From NCBI GenBank assembly GCA_013178155.1, contig JABLXH010000005.1, forward strand, positions 1 to 64,000: 64,000 nt of DNA, read 5' to 3'. Below the pieces are notes generated by a model. The model saw only the letters and a program-made list of their open reading frames with translations. It searched no databases and was not told the DNA's origin. The first letter of the stretch is position 1. Each line of letters opens with the position of its first letter. Both the position numbers and the translations under genes were made by a program. Source of the stretch: Armatimonadota bacterium. Lineage in GTDB: Bacteria > Armatimonadota > Zipacnadia > Zipacnadales > UBA11051. Shown piece after piece: positions 18,268 through 26,614 of the stretch.

Positions 18268-19602
18268 ATGGCTAAGATCGCCTTCATTGGTGCAGGCAGT
18301 TTCGGCTTCACCCGGACGCTGGTCAAGGACATCCTGACTTTCGACAGGATGGCCGACGCCGAACTGGCACTCATGGACATTGACCCGGAGCGCCTGGAGT
18401 ACAGCAGACTGGCGTGCGAGCGGATCGTGCGCGAGGGGAACTACCCCGCCAAGGTCACTGCCACCCTCGACCGGCGCGAGGCGCTGGAGGGGGCTGACGC
18501 CGTACTGGTCACCATTCTCGCTGGCAGCGTTCAGGTCTGGCGCCACGACATCGAGATCCCCAAGCAGTTCGGCGTAGACACCAACGTCGGGGACACACGG
18601 GGGCCGTCGGGCATCTTCCGCGCCCTGCGCACTATCCCGGTCATGGTCAGCATCTGCAAGGACATGGAAGAGCTGTGTCCCAAAGCAGTCATGCTCAACT
18701 ACACCAACCCCATGGCCATGAACTGCCGAGCCATGCAGCGATCCACGAGCGTGGCGGTCAGCGGCCTTTGCCACAGCGTGCAGGGCACTGCCCACATGCT
18801 GGCCCACTGGATCGGGGCCAAGCCCGAGGAGATTGACTACGTCTGCGCCGGCATCAATCACCTCTCGTGGTTCATCAAGTTCCTGTGGAAAGGCGAAGAC
18901 GCCTACCCGCTGATAAGGAAGGCGATGAAGCGGAAGGAGGTCTACGAGCACGAGAAGGTGCGCAATGAGATGTTCTTGGCCTTCGGCTACTATGTGACCG
19001 AGTCCAGCGGCCATAACTCCGAGTATAACGCCTGGTTCCGCAAGCGCCCGGACCTGATCCAGAAATACTGTCTGGACACCAGCGAACACACGGGCTGGAA
19101 CCCCGGTGAGTATGCCTACATCCTGAAGCACTACCTGGCGGCCGAGAAAGGCTGGAAGAAGGGCATCCAGGACTGGCTCAATGACCCACGGCCACTGAAT
19201 CTGGCACGCGGACACGAGTACGCCGCTTCGATCATCAATGCCTGGCTCGGGGGCGAGACCTTCCTCTTCAATGGCAACGTGCCCAACACTGGTCTAGTGA
19301 CCAACCTGCCGCCCGATTGCTGTGTTGAGATCCCCGTTTTCGCCACTCGCGGCATGCTCAACCCCGTCTACGTGGGAGCTTTGCCGCCCCAGTGTGCAGC
19401 GCTGACTGCGCTCCAGGTCGCTGTGGAAGAGATGGCCGTAGAGGCCGCGCTCACGGGCAACCCGGAGATGGTTTACCATGCCATCTGCCATGACCCGCTG
19501 ACGGCGGCGGTGCTCTCGCTGGCCGAGATTCGGGAGATGGTCAAGGCGATGCTGAAGAAGAACGAGAAGCACTTGCCGCAGTTCAAGACGATCAAGTTCT
19601 AG
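18268..19602 (+). CDS. GH4 family glycosidase (alpha-galactosidase type)
   Basis: ATG 18268 gives 444 residues, normal for GH4; upstream in-frame codons are noncoding. GH4 enzymes use NAD and a divalent metal in a redox-elimination mechanism. Visible are the NAD-binding GAGSFGF (8-14), NYTNPMA (144-150), the metal-ligand Cys-His motif GLCHSVQG (Cys168-His169) and GINHLSW with ligand His198. CHSV is the signature of the MelA-like alpha-galactosidase subgroup rather than phospho-glucosidases, so an unphosphorylated galactoside substrate is likely. The enzyme is cytoplasmic. With GalT just downstream it would feed galactose into the Leloir pathway. Confidence 0.88.
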   Translation: MAKIAFIGAGSFGFTRTLVKDILTFDRMADAELALMDIDPERLEYSRLACERIVREGNYPAKVTATLDRREALEGADAVLVTILAGSVQVWRHDIEIPKQFGVDTNVGDTRGPSGIFRALRTIPVMVSICKDMEELCPKAVMLNYTNPMAMNCRAMQRSTSVAVSGLCHSVQGTAHMLAHWIGAKPEEIDYVCAGINHLSWFIKFLWKGEDAYPLIRKAMKRKEVYEHEKVRNEMFLAFGYYVTESSGHNSEYNAWFRKRPDLIQKYCLDTSEHTGWNPGEYAYILKHYLAAEKGWKKGIQDWLNDPRPLNLARGHEYAASIINAWLGGETFLFNGNVPNTGLVTNLPPDCCVEIPVFATRGMLNPVYVGALPPQCAALTALQVAVEEMAVEAALTGNPEMVYHAICHDPLTAAVLSLAEIREMVKAMLKKNEKHLPQFKTIKF

Positions 19603-19620
19603 GCGCTAACGAGCCCACGC

Positions 19621-19697
19621 ACCTCACCCCGGGCCTTTGGCCAACCCTCTCCATGGAGCTTGCTCGCAGGCTCAGTGGAGCGGGCACGGGGTGAGGT
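19621..19697. repeat. REP-like palindromic element
   Basis: Perfect 10-bp outer arms ACCTCACCCC (19621-19630) and GGGGTGAGGT (19688-19697) enclose an inner imperfect palindrome. The layout resembles the dispersed CCTCACCCC...GGGGTGAGG intergenic repeats of many high-GC genomes. Only one copy is seen here, so repeat status is inferred. It lies between the GH4 and galT genes. Confidence 0.5.
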
Positions 19698-19741
19698 GCT
19701 GTCTGTGGCCGTACCCAGGCTGCCGCCCGGAGACGCGACCA

Positions 19742-20782
19742 ATGCCTGCCTTCTCACTTGCCGACCACCCACACCGCCGTTACAACGCCTTGACCGGGGA
19801 GTGGCTGCTGGTCTCGCCCCATCGGGCCAAGCGCCCGTGGTCGGGCCAGGTGGAGGAGGTGCCCTCGGAAGTTCGGCCCCCGTATGACCCCGCCTGCTAC
19901 CTGTGCCCCGGTAACGTGCGTTCCAGCGGCGAGCGCAACCCCAACTACACCTCTACCTACGTCTTTGACAATGACTTCATGGCTCTGCTACCAGACACGC
20001 CCGAGGGCGAGGTGCGGCAGGGCGACCTGCTGCGGGCGTCAGCCGAGCGGGGGCTATGCCGCGTCATCTGCTTCTCACCGCGCCACGACCTGACCCTGGC
20101 GCAGATGACCGTGGAGCAGATCCTGCCGGTCGTCGAGGTCTGGGCTGGGCAGACGCTGGAGATCGGGGCCCGTCCCGAGATTGGCTATGTGCAAGTGTTT
20201 GAGAACAAGGGCGCAATGATGGGCTGCAGCAACCCGCATCCGCACGGGCAGATCTGGGCCACCGAGCACCTGCCCAACGAGCCCGCCAGGGAGCTGGCCC
20301 GGCAGGAGGCCTACCAGCAGGCCCACGGCCGTTGCCTCCTGTGCGACTACCTGGAGCTGGAGTTGGCGCGCGGGGAGCGGCTGGTGTGTGCCAACGACCA
20401 CTTCGTGGCCCTCGTGCCCTTCTGGGCTGTCTGGCCCTTCGAGACGCTGGTGCTCCCCCGAGAGCACGTGACCGACATACCCTGTCTGGACGTCAGGCCG
20501 CGGCAGGACCTGGCCGACATCCTGCGCCGCCTGACCGTCCGCTACGACAACCTCTTCCAGGTCTCATTCCCGTATTCCATGGGCTGGCACCAGCAGCCCA
20601 CGGATGGCGATGAGTATTCCTGCTGGCACCTGCACGCCCACTTCTACCCGCCACTGCTGCGCTCGGCTACGGTCCGGAAGTTCATGGTGGGCTTCGAGAT
20701 GCTTGGGACCCCCCAGCGCGACATCACCGCCGAGCTTGCGGCCGCCCGCCTGCGAGAGATGAGCGAGACGCGGTTCAGGTAA
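19742..20782 (+). CDS. galT: Galactose-1-phosphate uridylyltransferase
   Basis: ATG 19742 yields 346 residues, the usual GalT size. GalT exchanges UMP between UDP-glucose and galactose-1-phosphate in the Leloir pathway. The active-site HPHGQ is at 166-170, with His168 as the expected nucleophile. A zinc CxxC (Cys52, Cys55), the [14 protein letters not shown] context and a second His cluster ([11 protein letters not shown]) are all present. It follows the GH4 galactosidase across a REP-like element, so both probably serve galactoside breakdown. No galactokinase or epimerase is visible in this window. Confidence 0.93.
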   Translation: MPAFSLADHPHRRYNALTGEWLLVSPHRAKRPWSGQVEEVPSEVRPPYDPACYLCPGNVRSSGERNPNYTSTYVFDNDFMALLPDTPEGEVRQGDLLRASAERGLCRVICFSPRHDLTLAQMTVEQILPVVEVWAGQTLEIGARPEIGYVQVFENKGAMMGCSNPHPHGQIWATEHLPNEPARELARQEAYQQAHGRCLLCDYLELELARGERLVCANDHFVALVPFWAVWPFETLVLPREHVTDIPCLDVRPRQDLADILRRLTVRYDNLFQVSFPYSMGWHQQPTDGDEYSCWHLHAHFYPPLLRSATVRKFMVGFEMLGTPQRDITAELAAARLREMSETRFR

Positions 20783-21185
20783 GGCGACCGTGTGCCACTG
20801 CAAGGGTGGCGACCAACCTCGGGTGTAGCTCGGAGGTCCACGAACCGTGGGCATGGTAGCCTTGGCCGAGAAAGACACACGGATCCGCCCAGCCCGACAC
20901 GGCGGCCGACCAGCAGGACTCTCTGCGCTGCGCAGCGAAAGCGTTGGAAGCGTGATCCAAAGCGCAGCTGAGAGACCAGTCAGCATTGGCGTTCCTATGG
21001 CGTCCTGCCGGCGCTTGGGGCACGGCATAGCCCGGTGTGGTGCCATGCCGGAACGGCCTTGGGAGGCCTGCGGAGACCGTGATCCGTGCTGAGCGGGGCA
21101 GGCGCTCACCGCCGCCACCGAGAGGCTGCGAGTCCAGACCTAAAGAGTGTCGCGGCAACGATGGGTCTGGCCCAGGAGAGCAGTT
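20783..21185. other. Gene-poor interval
   Basis: These 403 bases contain no reading frame with plausible protein composition on either strand. I looked for tRNA-like cloverleaf features and known ncRNA signatures and saw none. The promoter of the downstream SSB-like gene may be here but has no clear consensus. Confidence 0.5.
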
Positions 21186-22091
21186 ATGGTGAACCGCGCC
21201 GTCCTCACAGGCCATGTGTTCTCTGATCCCGAGTTCGTCAGTCACGCCGACGATGGCGTCGTGCTCCTGTTCCGCTTGGCGGTTAGCCGTGGCCGTCGTA
21301 GTGTCTCCGGCCGGGAGGTCATGGACTGGCTCGACATTGTCTGCGATGAGCGAACCGCCATCACACCCGGACTGGCCAAGGGAGCACTCATAGCGGTCGA
21401 GGGTCGTCTGCAGAGCTACACACGAACCCGACCCGATGGCCAGCCCGTGCGAGGCGTGAAGATAGCCGCGAGCCGCGTCTGGTCTATCTCAAGCCGATGG
21501 CTGGCAGAGCGCTCCGAGGCAGAGCCGCGCGGCTTCGGCACCGCATCCAGCACGGGAGGTGCCACTCATCCCCAGGCGAACAGCGTAGTGGATGATGGAC
21601 TGCCACACGCACGTGTGAGGAGTGACGACAAGTGGCCCTGTAAGGGTGTGGCAGGACGTGGAGACCACTCCGCAGCCGACGGACAGCAAGGTCGTCCACT
21701 TCAACTGTCCTTCCCGCCAACGAACGTCGGACCCCCTGCCCTTGGTGCTGAAACTCCAGAGGTTAGCGCGCCGGCTCCTGGTGCCGCTGAGGGCGAGAAC
21801 CGGTATGTGGCCGGACGGCTGCCTACCCCAGCGCTCCATACCGTGGAGGGGTCAGGGCCGTGCTCGCGGTGCATGAACAGCAGCATGATCGAGCGGGATG
21901 CGCGGCGGTTCCCGACTCTCCTGCGATGTCGTCTGGTGGGTGGTCCTGATCGCGTTCCGGCAGGGGTTACGCTGAGCTGCGCGCAGTTTCGCGATAGGAG
22001 AGCGGCTTTCAGGCAGGAGGACGACGCTGGTAACAGTGGCAACTGGGCGGTTGGGCCGCTCATTGGCCCGAACCCGTCGGGGATGCGGTAG
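21186..22091 (+). CDS. Single-stranded DNA-binding protein-like, with unusual long tail
   Basis: AGGAG lies 9 nt upstream of ATG 21186. The first ~105 residues form an SSB-type OB fold (MVNRAVLTGHVFSDPEF, FRLAVSRGRR, GALIAVEGRLQSYTRTRPDG). After that about 195 residues of low-complexity, Arg/Ser/Gly/Pro-rich sequence continue without a recognisable domain. The acidic DDDIPF-type tip, through which SSB recruits partners, is missing. Either the gene is an atypical SSB or the original C-terminus was lost by frameshift and the frame now reads noncoding DNA. It is the only gene in a 1.7-kb gene-poor stretch, suggesting an acquired or decaying locus. Confidence 0.6.
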   Translation: MVNRAVLTGHVFSDPEFVSHADDGVVLLFRLAVSRGRRSVSGREVMDWLDIVCDERTAITPGLAKGALIAVEGRLQSYTRTRPDGQPVRGVKIAASRVWSISSRWLAERSEAEPRGFGTASSTGGATHPQANSVVDDGLPHARVRSDDKWPCKGVAGRGDHSAADGQQGRPLQLSFPPTNVGPPALGAETPEVSAPAPGAAEGENRYVAGRLPTPALHTVEGSGPCSRCMNSSMIERDARRFPTLLRCRLVGGPDRVPAGVTLSCAQFRDRRAAFRQEDDAGNSGNWAVGPLIGPNPSGMR

Positions 22092-22494
22092 CATCCTGGG
22101 CAGCGGTCTGATCATGGGTGCTGCGGGTCTCGCTTCATTATGGGCGCCTCGCATACAGCCGGCCGCGCTGGATCGCAGGGCCGCGCGGCGCGAGTCCTTG
22201 TGTCGCGCGAAGGCACGCATGTATTGCCTCTGGGCAGTCAGGCGTTCTCGCTTGGCTCACGCCTCGAGCCGTGGAGGCCAGAGTCGCGGCAGTCTCGCTC
22301 TGCTCTCCTGATGCGGGCGAACCGGCCCAGTTACCTGGCAATCGCACCCGGTTACCTACCGTTGCCAGCAGAATATAGCCCGCAGATGATGCCATCGGGA
22401 CGCTGTGCACCGCGGACGGACAGGCCTTTGCAGCACCGGAAGCCAAACGGTTGGCTGGCCGTGTTGTCGCCCCTCGCGGGATTCGGCACCCCTT
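22092..22494. other. Gene-poor interval
   Basis: These 403 bases follow the SSB-like frame and precede the fucosidase stop. Several overlapping open frames exist on both strands but all have the erratic Arg/Ser/Pro-rich composition of chance ORFs. No RNA gene or terminator is recognised. Confidence 0.5.
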
Positions 22495-23712
22495 TCACAC
22501 CTGGCCGGTCACGCAGTGAACCTCGACCGCGCGGAGGCGCGTCTCACCGTCGCTCTCCAGAACGCGCAGCCGCACCGTGTGCGCGGTCACGGGTGGGAAT
22601 TGGCAGATGGCCTTGTGGCCGATATTGCGGCCCTGCCAGAGCGTGATGGCCGGGTAGTCGCCATAGGGGATGTCCAGCACGAAGCGGCGACAGTGTTCTC
22701 CCGCGCTAAGATCCTCCTGCAGCACGATGTGGTCTATCAGCGTCGGCCTGGCGGGTGACCACTGCCAGCCATCGGTGGTCGGCTGCCAGTCGGCCAGCGT
22801 CGCCAGCGGCGATCCGAAGCGCCGCCGCAACTCTGCCCCGAACTCCAGCAGTCGCGCCCGGTCGCGGTCCGGAAGCAGACCCCGGCGGTCGGGGCCGATG
22901 TTAATGAGCAGGTTGCAGCCGCGGCCCACCGAGTAGTAATGAAGCCCCAGCAGTTCATCGAGGCCCTTGACCGTGTCCTCGTCCTGGTCGCTGTAGAACC
23001 AGTTGGCGGCACGCATCCGGCAGTCACACTCGGCCGGCAGCCAGCGCCCGGCGAACTCGCCCTCGGTCACGGTATTCCAGCAGGGCACGGGTGCAAGACC
23101 CGCCTCGTTGCCAACCCAGCGGAAGTCGGGATCAGCCATGTTGAAGATCATCACCCTGGGCTGCAGCCTCCGCACCTCGGCGACGATGCGTGGCCAGTCG
23201 TACTCATGCCCCTCGCTTCCGCAGCCATCGAACCACAGGATGTCTATGTCGCCGTAGGGCTGCAGGATCTCGCTGATCTGGTTGATGAAGTAGTCGTCAT
23301 AGGCCCTCTCATCCTGATAGATGCTGGTGCCGCCCCACTCGGCCGGCGAGTAGTACAGCCCACAACCCATGCCGTGCTTGTGGCAGGCGGTCACGTACTC
23401 GCCCACCACATCGCCCTGGCCGGCGCGCCACGACGACGAGGCCACTGAGAAATCCGTGTAGCTGCTGGGCCAGTTAGCGAAGCCGTCGTGGTGCTTGGCG
23501 GTCAGCACCAGGTACTTCATCCCGGCTTCTTTGGCCGTCAGCACCCAGTCCTCGGCATCAAAGGCCGTGGGCTGAAAGGCCTCGGGGTCCATCGGCTTGC
23601 CGTCCCAGTCGCGATGCCCCTCGTAGAACGTACGGATGCCAAAGTGCAGAAAAAGCCCCATCTCCCAGTCCTGGTATTCTAGCTGGCGCGGGGTTGGGAT
23701 GGCGGTGTTCAT
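22495..23712 (-). CDS. GH29 alpha-L-fucosidase-type enzyme
   Basis: The 405-residue protein has no signal peptide, so it is probably cytoplasmic. AGGAG precedes ATG 23712. GH29 enzymes remove alpha-L-fucose by retention. Family features include WEMGLFLHFGIRTFY near the N-terminus, YLVLTAKHHDGFANW (68-81) and the nucleophile strand IDILWFDG (Asp162). The late GRGCNLLINIGPDRRG loop and a C-terminal beta domain (about 310-405) are also typical. The acid/base residue is poorly conserved in GH29 and I cannot place it. The gene is 56 bp downstream of the secreted nitrilase-like gene on the same strand. Confidence 0.88.
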   Translation of the reverse strand: MNTAIPTPRQLEYQDWEMGLFLHFGIRTFYEGHRDWDGKPMDPEAFQPTAFDAEDWVLTAKEAGMKYLVLTAKHHDGFANWPSSYTDFSVASSSWRAGQGDVVGEYVTACHKHGMGCGLYYSPAEWGGTSIYQDERAYDDYFINQISEILQPYGDIDILWFDGCGSEGHEYDWPRIVAEVRRLQPRVMIFNMADPDFRWVGNEAGLAPVPCWNTVTEGEFAGRWLPAECDCRMRAANWFYSDQDEDTVKGLDELLGLHYYSVGRGCNLLINIGPDRRGLLPDRDRARLLEFGAELRRRFGSPLATLADWQPTTDGWQWSPARPTLIDHIVLQEDLSAGEHCRRFVLDIPYGDYPAITLWQGRNIGHKAICQFPPVTAHTVRLRVLESDGETRLRAVEVHCVTGQV

Positions 23713-23768
23713 GGGTAGCTCCTATGCCGCGTCGTCTTCTCGCATGGAGGCGCCGGCCTCTCCAACGG

Positions 23769-26027
23769 CTATTGCGCTGCCTTCCATATCACCCCGTACA
23801 GCTCCGGCCGTCGCGCCGCCAGGAGCACCTCACGCAGGTCATTGGTCTCCGTGGGCATCTGGGTGTCCTGGTACTCGGGCAGGTAGCCACCAGGCTCATG
23901 CGGCTGCCACTGGCGGCTGTAGCGGCGGGGGCGGTTCAGGTCGAGGTCTACCACGGCGGACACAATGCCGCTACCCAGGTAGTCGCTCTGCGCGACGGCC
24001 ACGCCGCAGGGGTCAACAATGGTGCTGCGATGCAGGGCCTCGCTGGACGTGTGGGTGTCCTCGACCCGGAAGAACAGGTTGTCCATGCAGCGGCTGATGT
24101 TGCGCAGGTTGCGGTGGATAGCGTCCGGACCCCAGTCCTGGGTCAGGTCGAACATGATGTCGGCGCCCTTGACCCCATAGGCCCGGTCCAGCTCCACCAT
24201 CCAGTTGTCGGCGCAAATGCGCACCGCGACGCGCCCGAAGTCCGTCTCAAGGATGGGGGTCTCGGTGCCGCAGATCTGCTCCGGGTGGGTCTGGACGATC
24301 TTGAAGTAGCGTCCGACCTCCTGGCCGTCACGCCCGTACAGGATGGCCTCGTTGCGCTCCAGGCGGTCCACCACGCCGCCGACCAGGACGTACATGCCAT
24401 ATTGCTTGGCCTTCTCGGCGATGCGTCGCAGGTTCTCCTTCGCGGCTGCGGTTTGCCTCTGAACCTGCTCCTGCGGCCCGCCGCTGATCCAGACCATCTC
24501 GTAGGTTGATGCGATGTCGGTGCCGAGGCGGCCCGCCTCGTCCAGGGCCTGAAGCAAGGCGTCAAACCCCATGGCCGGAATGGCGGTCAGACGGACCTTA
24601 CGCTTGGCCCATTGGCGCGGTGCCAACGGCTGCACCGGTTCCACCAGGCACTTCGCTCCGGGCAGCGTGGACGGTCCGCGTCCGGCCCCGAGCAGGGCGC
24701 TATGAGGGATGAGTGCCGTCGCCACCGAGCCCTTGCGCTCCGTATAGGCGATGGGCATGCCCTCGCGGTTGATGATGTAGGAGCGGCCGATAGGGCTGCC
24801 GCGGTACGTGGGCATGAAGCTGGTGATCCAGCCCTCTTCGGCGCGCGAGTAGCGACTGCAGGCGATGAAAGTGCTGAAGTCCTGGGCCCGGCCCTGCTGG
24901 GGGAAGTCCTGCAGGTACTCGTCTTCCACCGGCTCCCGCTCCTGGCTCCAGAAGATCATCGTGGCGCCCTGGGCGGTGTAGGCCCAGTCTATCTCGGGGA
25001 AGTAGCGGTCGCTGCCGATCTTCATGCCTATCTTGGCGAAGTCAGTCTGAAAAACCGGGAGTTCATCGCCTAGATCTAGAGTCTCATCCGGCAGCTTGTG
25101 GGACTTGCGGTACTTTCCCACCAGCGCGCCCTGCCGGTCGAGCAGGAAGGAGGTCACATAGGTCTTGTCTCCGTCGCGTTCGCGGAGGTTGCCGATGACG
25201 TACATGCCGTACTGCTTGGCCTTGGCGGCCAGCGTCTCGCTGAGGGGGCCCGGGATGGTCTCGCCGTCGGTCTGGATGCACTCCATGGGCAGGCACACGA
25301 TGTCGGAGCCCTGCGTCCCGGCCTCATCCAGACGGTCCAGGACATAGGGCAGGGACCGTCCCTCGTCACTGAGGGGAAGGGTCACGACGCTGGCACGCAC
25401 ACGTGCGAACCGTCGCCGCCTGGCCTCGTCGGCCAGCCGGGCCGAAGTCCCCTCCTCAGCGGTCACCACGACGTCGTCCAGCGTGATGTCGGCCGTAGTC
25501 TCCGGCGCAGTTGTGACGGCCACGATGAGACTGGTGATGAACGCCTCCTCGGCCCTGCGGTGTCCAACTTCACACCAGTTGCGGAGCTCCTCGTGCAGGT
25601 TTGGCAGGCGCAGCTGCTGCCACTGCTGGGAAGCACCGACACCGGGGCCGTGGTAGATGAACCCGAAGGGGCTGATCGCGACCTTGATGCTGATCGGGAC
25701 ATTGCTTCTGACCCAGACCGAGGCCTCACGAAGCTCCGGCAGAATCGGAATCGGCGGCGATAGGTTGACGTGGTAGTAGCTGAGCCGCGCGGGCGTCTCC
25801 GGTCCGTAACGCAGCCGCAGGTGCATCCCCGGACCCTCGCGGCCCGCCTCCGGCTCGACAGCGTTGACGAGAACCTCTGGGTCATCGCCGTAGGTCTTCG
25901 GCAGAGAGTAGCTGGCCGAGAGCCCGTCGAAGCTCAGGTGTACCACTCTCTCGTCGGCAAGCGAGGGGGCCACGAACACAGTTGGCGAAAGCAGCAACGG
26001 CAGCACACGCAATGGCGAGAGGGACAT
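23769..26027 (-). CDS. Secreted protein with two carbon-nitrogen hydrolase (nitrilase) domains
   Basis: I choose ATG 26027: AGGAGG is 4 nt upstream and a signal peptide follows (MSLSPLRVLPLLLSPTVFVA); a longer frame to 26264 reads leader DNA. Of 752 residues, about 25-195 form a beta-sandwich like carbohydrate-binding modules. Two nitrilase-fold domains follow, about 205-445 and 477-725. The second keeps the Glu-Lys-Cys triad (Glu510, Lys576, Cys605 in VRICADNW). The first keeps Glu249 and Lys308 but has Gly338 where Cys is expected (MKIGSDRYFPE), so it should be inactive. A periplasmic or surface amidase is unusual, since nitrilases are normally cytoplasmic. The substrate is unknown; the fucosidase neighbour suggests an amino-sugar or glycan amide. 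Confidence 0.82.
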   Translation of the reverse strand: MSLSPLRVLPLLLSPTVFVAPSLADERVVHLSFDGLSASYSLPKTYGDDPEVLVNAVEPEAGREGPGMHLRLRYGPETPARLSYYHVNLSPPIPILPELREASVWVRSNVPISIKVAISPFGFIYHGPGVGASQQWQQLRLPNLHEELRNWCEVGHRRAEEAFITSLIVAVTTAPETTADITLDDVVVTAEEGTSARLADEARRRRFARVRASVVTLPLSDEGRSLPYVLDRLDEAGTQGSDIVCLPMECIQTDGETIPGPLSETLAAKAKQYGMYVIGNLRERDGDKTYVTSFLLDRQGALVGKYRKSHKLPDETLDLGDELPVFQTDFAKIGMKIGSDRYFPEIDWAYTAQGATMIFWSQEREPVEDEYLQDFPQQGRAQDFSTFIACSRYSRAEEGWITSFMPTYRGSPIGRSYIINREGMPIAYTERKGSVATALIPHSALLGAGRGPSTLPGAKCLVEPVQPLAPRQWAKRKVRLTAIPAMGFDALLQALDEAGRLGTDIASTYEMVWISGGPQEQVQRQTAAAKENLRRIAEKAKQYGMYVLVGGVVDRLERNEAILYGRDGQEVGRYFKIVQTHPEQICGTETPILETDFGRVAVRICADNWMVELDRAYGVKGADIMFDLTQDWGPDAIHRNLRNISRCMDNLFFRVEDTHTSSEALHRSTIVDPCGVAVAQSDYLGSGIVSAVVDLDLNRPRRYSRQWQPHEPGGYLPEYQDTQMPTETNDLREVLLAARRPELYGVIWKAAQ

Positions 26028-26095
26028 TGCGCCTCCTGGGCTAACCGTGGTCATTGGACTGGTCCCCATTTCGCTGCCTCTGCAGAATCGCCTGC

Positions 26096-26239
26096 ACGGC
26101 AAGAAGGTGGGGGAGGGCGAGCCGGCGAACACCCCAGCAGAGCGGGGTTGGAACCCCGTCCCTTGCCGTCCAAATGGCCCCCTGCCGGGAGAGGTGCGGG
26201 GCATCGCGCTGGCCGAGTGGCTACGCACGCGATGCCCCG
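26096..26239 (+). promoter_or_regulatory. Structured 5' leader upstream of DUF485-symporter operon
   Basis: In the 292-bp divergent gap two nested stems appear: ACGGCAAG (26096-26103) with CTTGCCGT (26162-26169) enclosing CGGGGT/ACCCCG (26143-26148/26153-26158). Then a perfect 12-bp stem CGGGGCATCGCG/CGCGATGCCCCG (26197-26208/26228-26239) is followed by TCTTTGCTTCC. The last is terminator-like and ends 80 nt before the DUF485 start, which would fit attenuation. I do not recognise a known riboswitch class. Confidence 0.5.
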
Positions 26240-26319
26240 TCTTTGCTTCCTGCCAGGGAGCCATAGTCGTTACATGGGGATTGTGCCGGGCCGATACTGG
26301 AGACGAAGGAGGACAAGCC

Positions 26320-26613
26320 GTGCTTCACGAGCCAGCCGCACAAGCAGGGGAGGACCGGGCCGCGTCGTACAAGGCAAGTCTCGGAGTCTGGATGTTTGTG
26401 TTCTACTCGCTGTTCTATGCCGGCTTTGTGTGGGTGAACCTGTCGAATCCAACAGCGATGGAAGCCGAGTGGTTGATGGGTCTTAACGGAGCTACCGTGT
26501 ATGGCTTTGCACTGATCATCGTCGCGCTGATCCAGGCCCTCATCTACGATGTGCTGTGCCGGGCGCGCGAGCACGCTCTGAGCAACCAATCCCGGGACAC
26601 TTCGGAGGGCTGA
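26320..26613 (+). CDS. DUF485 family membrane protein (symporter partner)
   Basis: I start at GTG 26320 with AAGGAGG about 7 nt upstream; the open frame extends further left but through structured leader. The 97-residue product has a charged N-terminus (about 25 residues), then two membrane helices (FYSLFYAGFVWVNL; VYGFALIIVALIQALIYDVL). This is the DUF485/YjcH pattern, almost always encoded directly before ActP-type sodium/solute symporters, as here (1-nt gap to the next start). It is thought to assist the symporter; the mechanism is not established. Confidence 0.82.
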   Translation: MLHEPAAQAGEDRAASYKASLGVWMFVFYSLFYAGFVWVNLSNPTAMEAEWLMGLNGATVYGFALIIVALIQALIYDVLCRAREHALSNQSRDTSEG

Positions 26614-26614
26614 A

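Noticed and set aside
18163-19215. 350-codon leftward frame opposite the GH4 gene
   Set aside because: GH4 signature motifs on the other strand explain the open frame.
20783-21185. Search for tRNA, tmRNA, RNase P or SRP RNA in the gene-poor gap
   Set aside because: No T-loop, anticodon arm or conserved ncRNA blocks were found by eye; a covariance-model scan would be decisive.
22140-22646. 168-codon rightward frame reaching into the fucosidase end
   Set aside because: Arg/Ser/Pro-rich, no start signal, overlaps the fucosidase 3' end.
23694-24509. 271-codon rightward frame opposite the double nitrilase gene
   Set aside because: No motif and erratic composition; the nitrilase triad supports the minus strand.
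26047-26319. N-terminal extension of the DUF485 frame through the leader
   Set aside because: A GTG at 26320 with AAGGAGG upstream gives the normal DUF485 length, and the upstream DNA is hairpin-rich.
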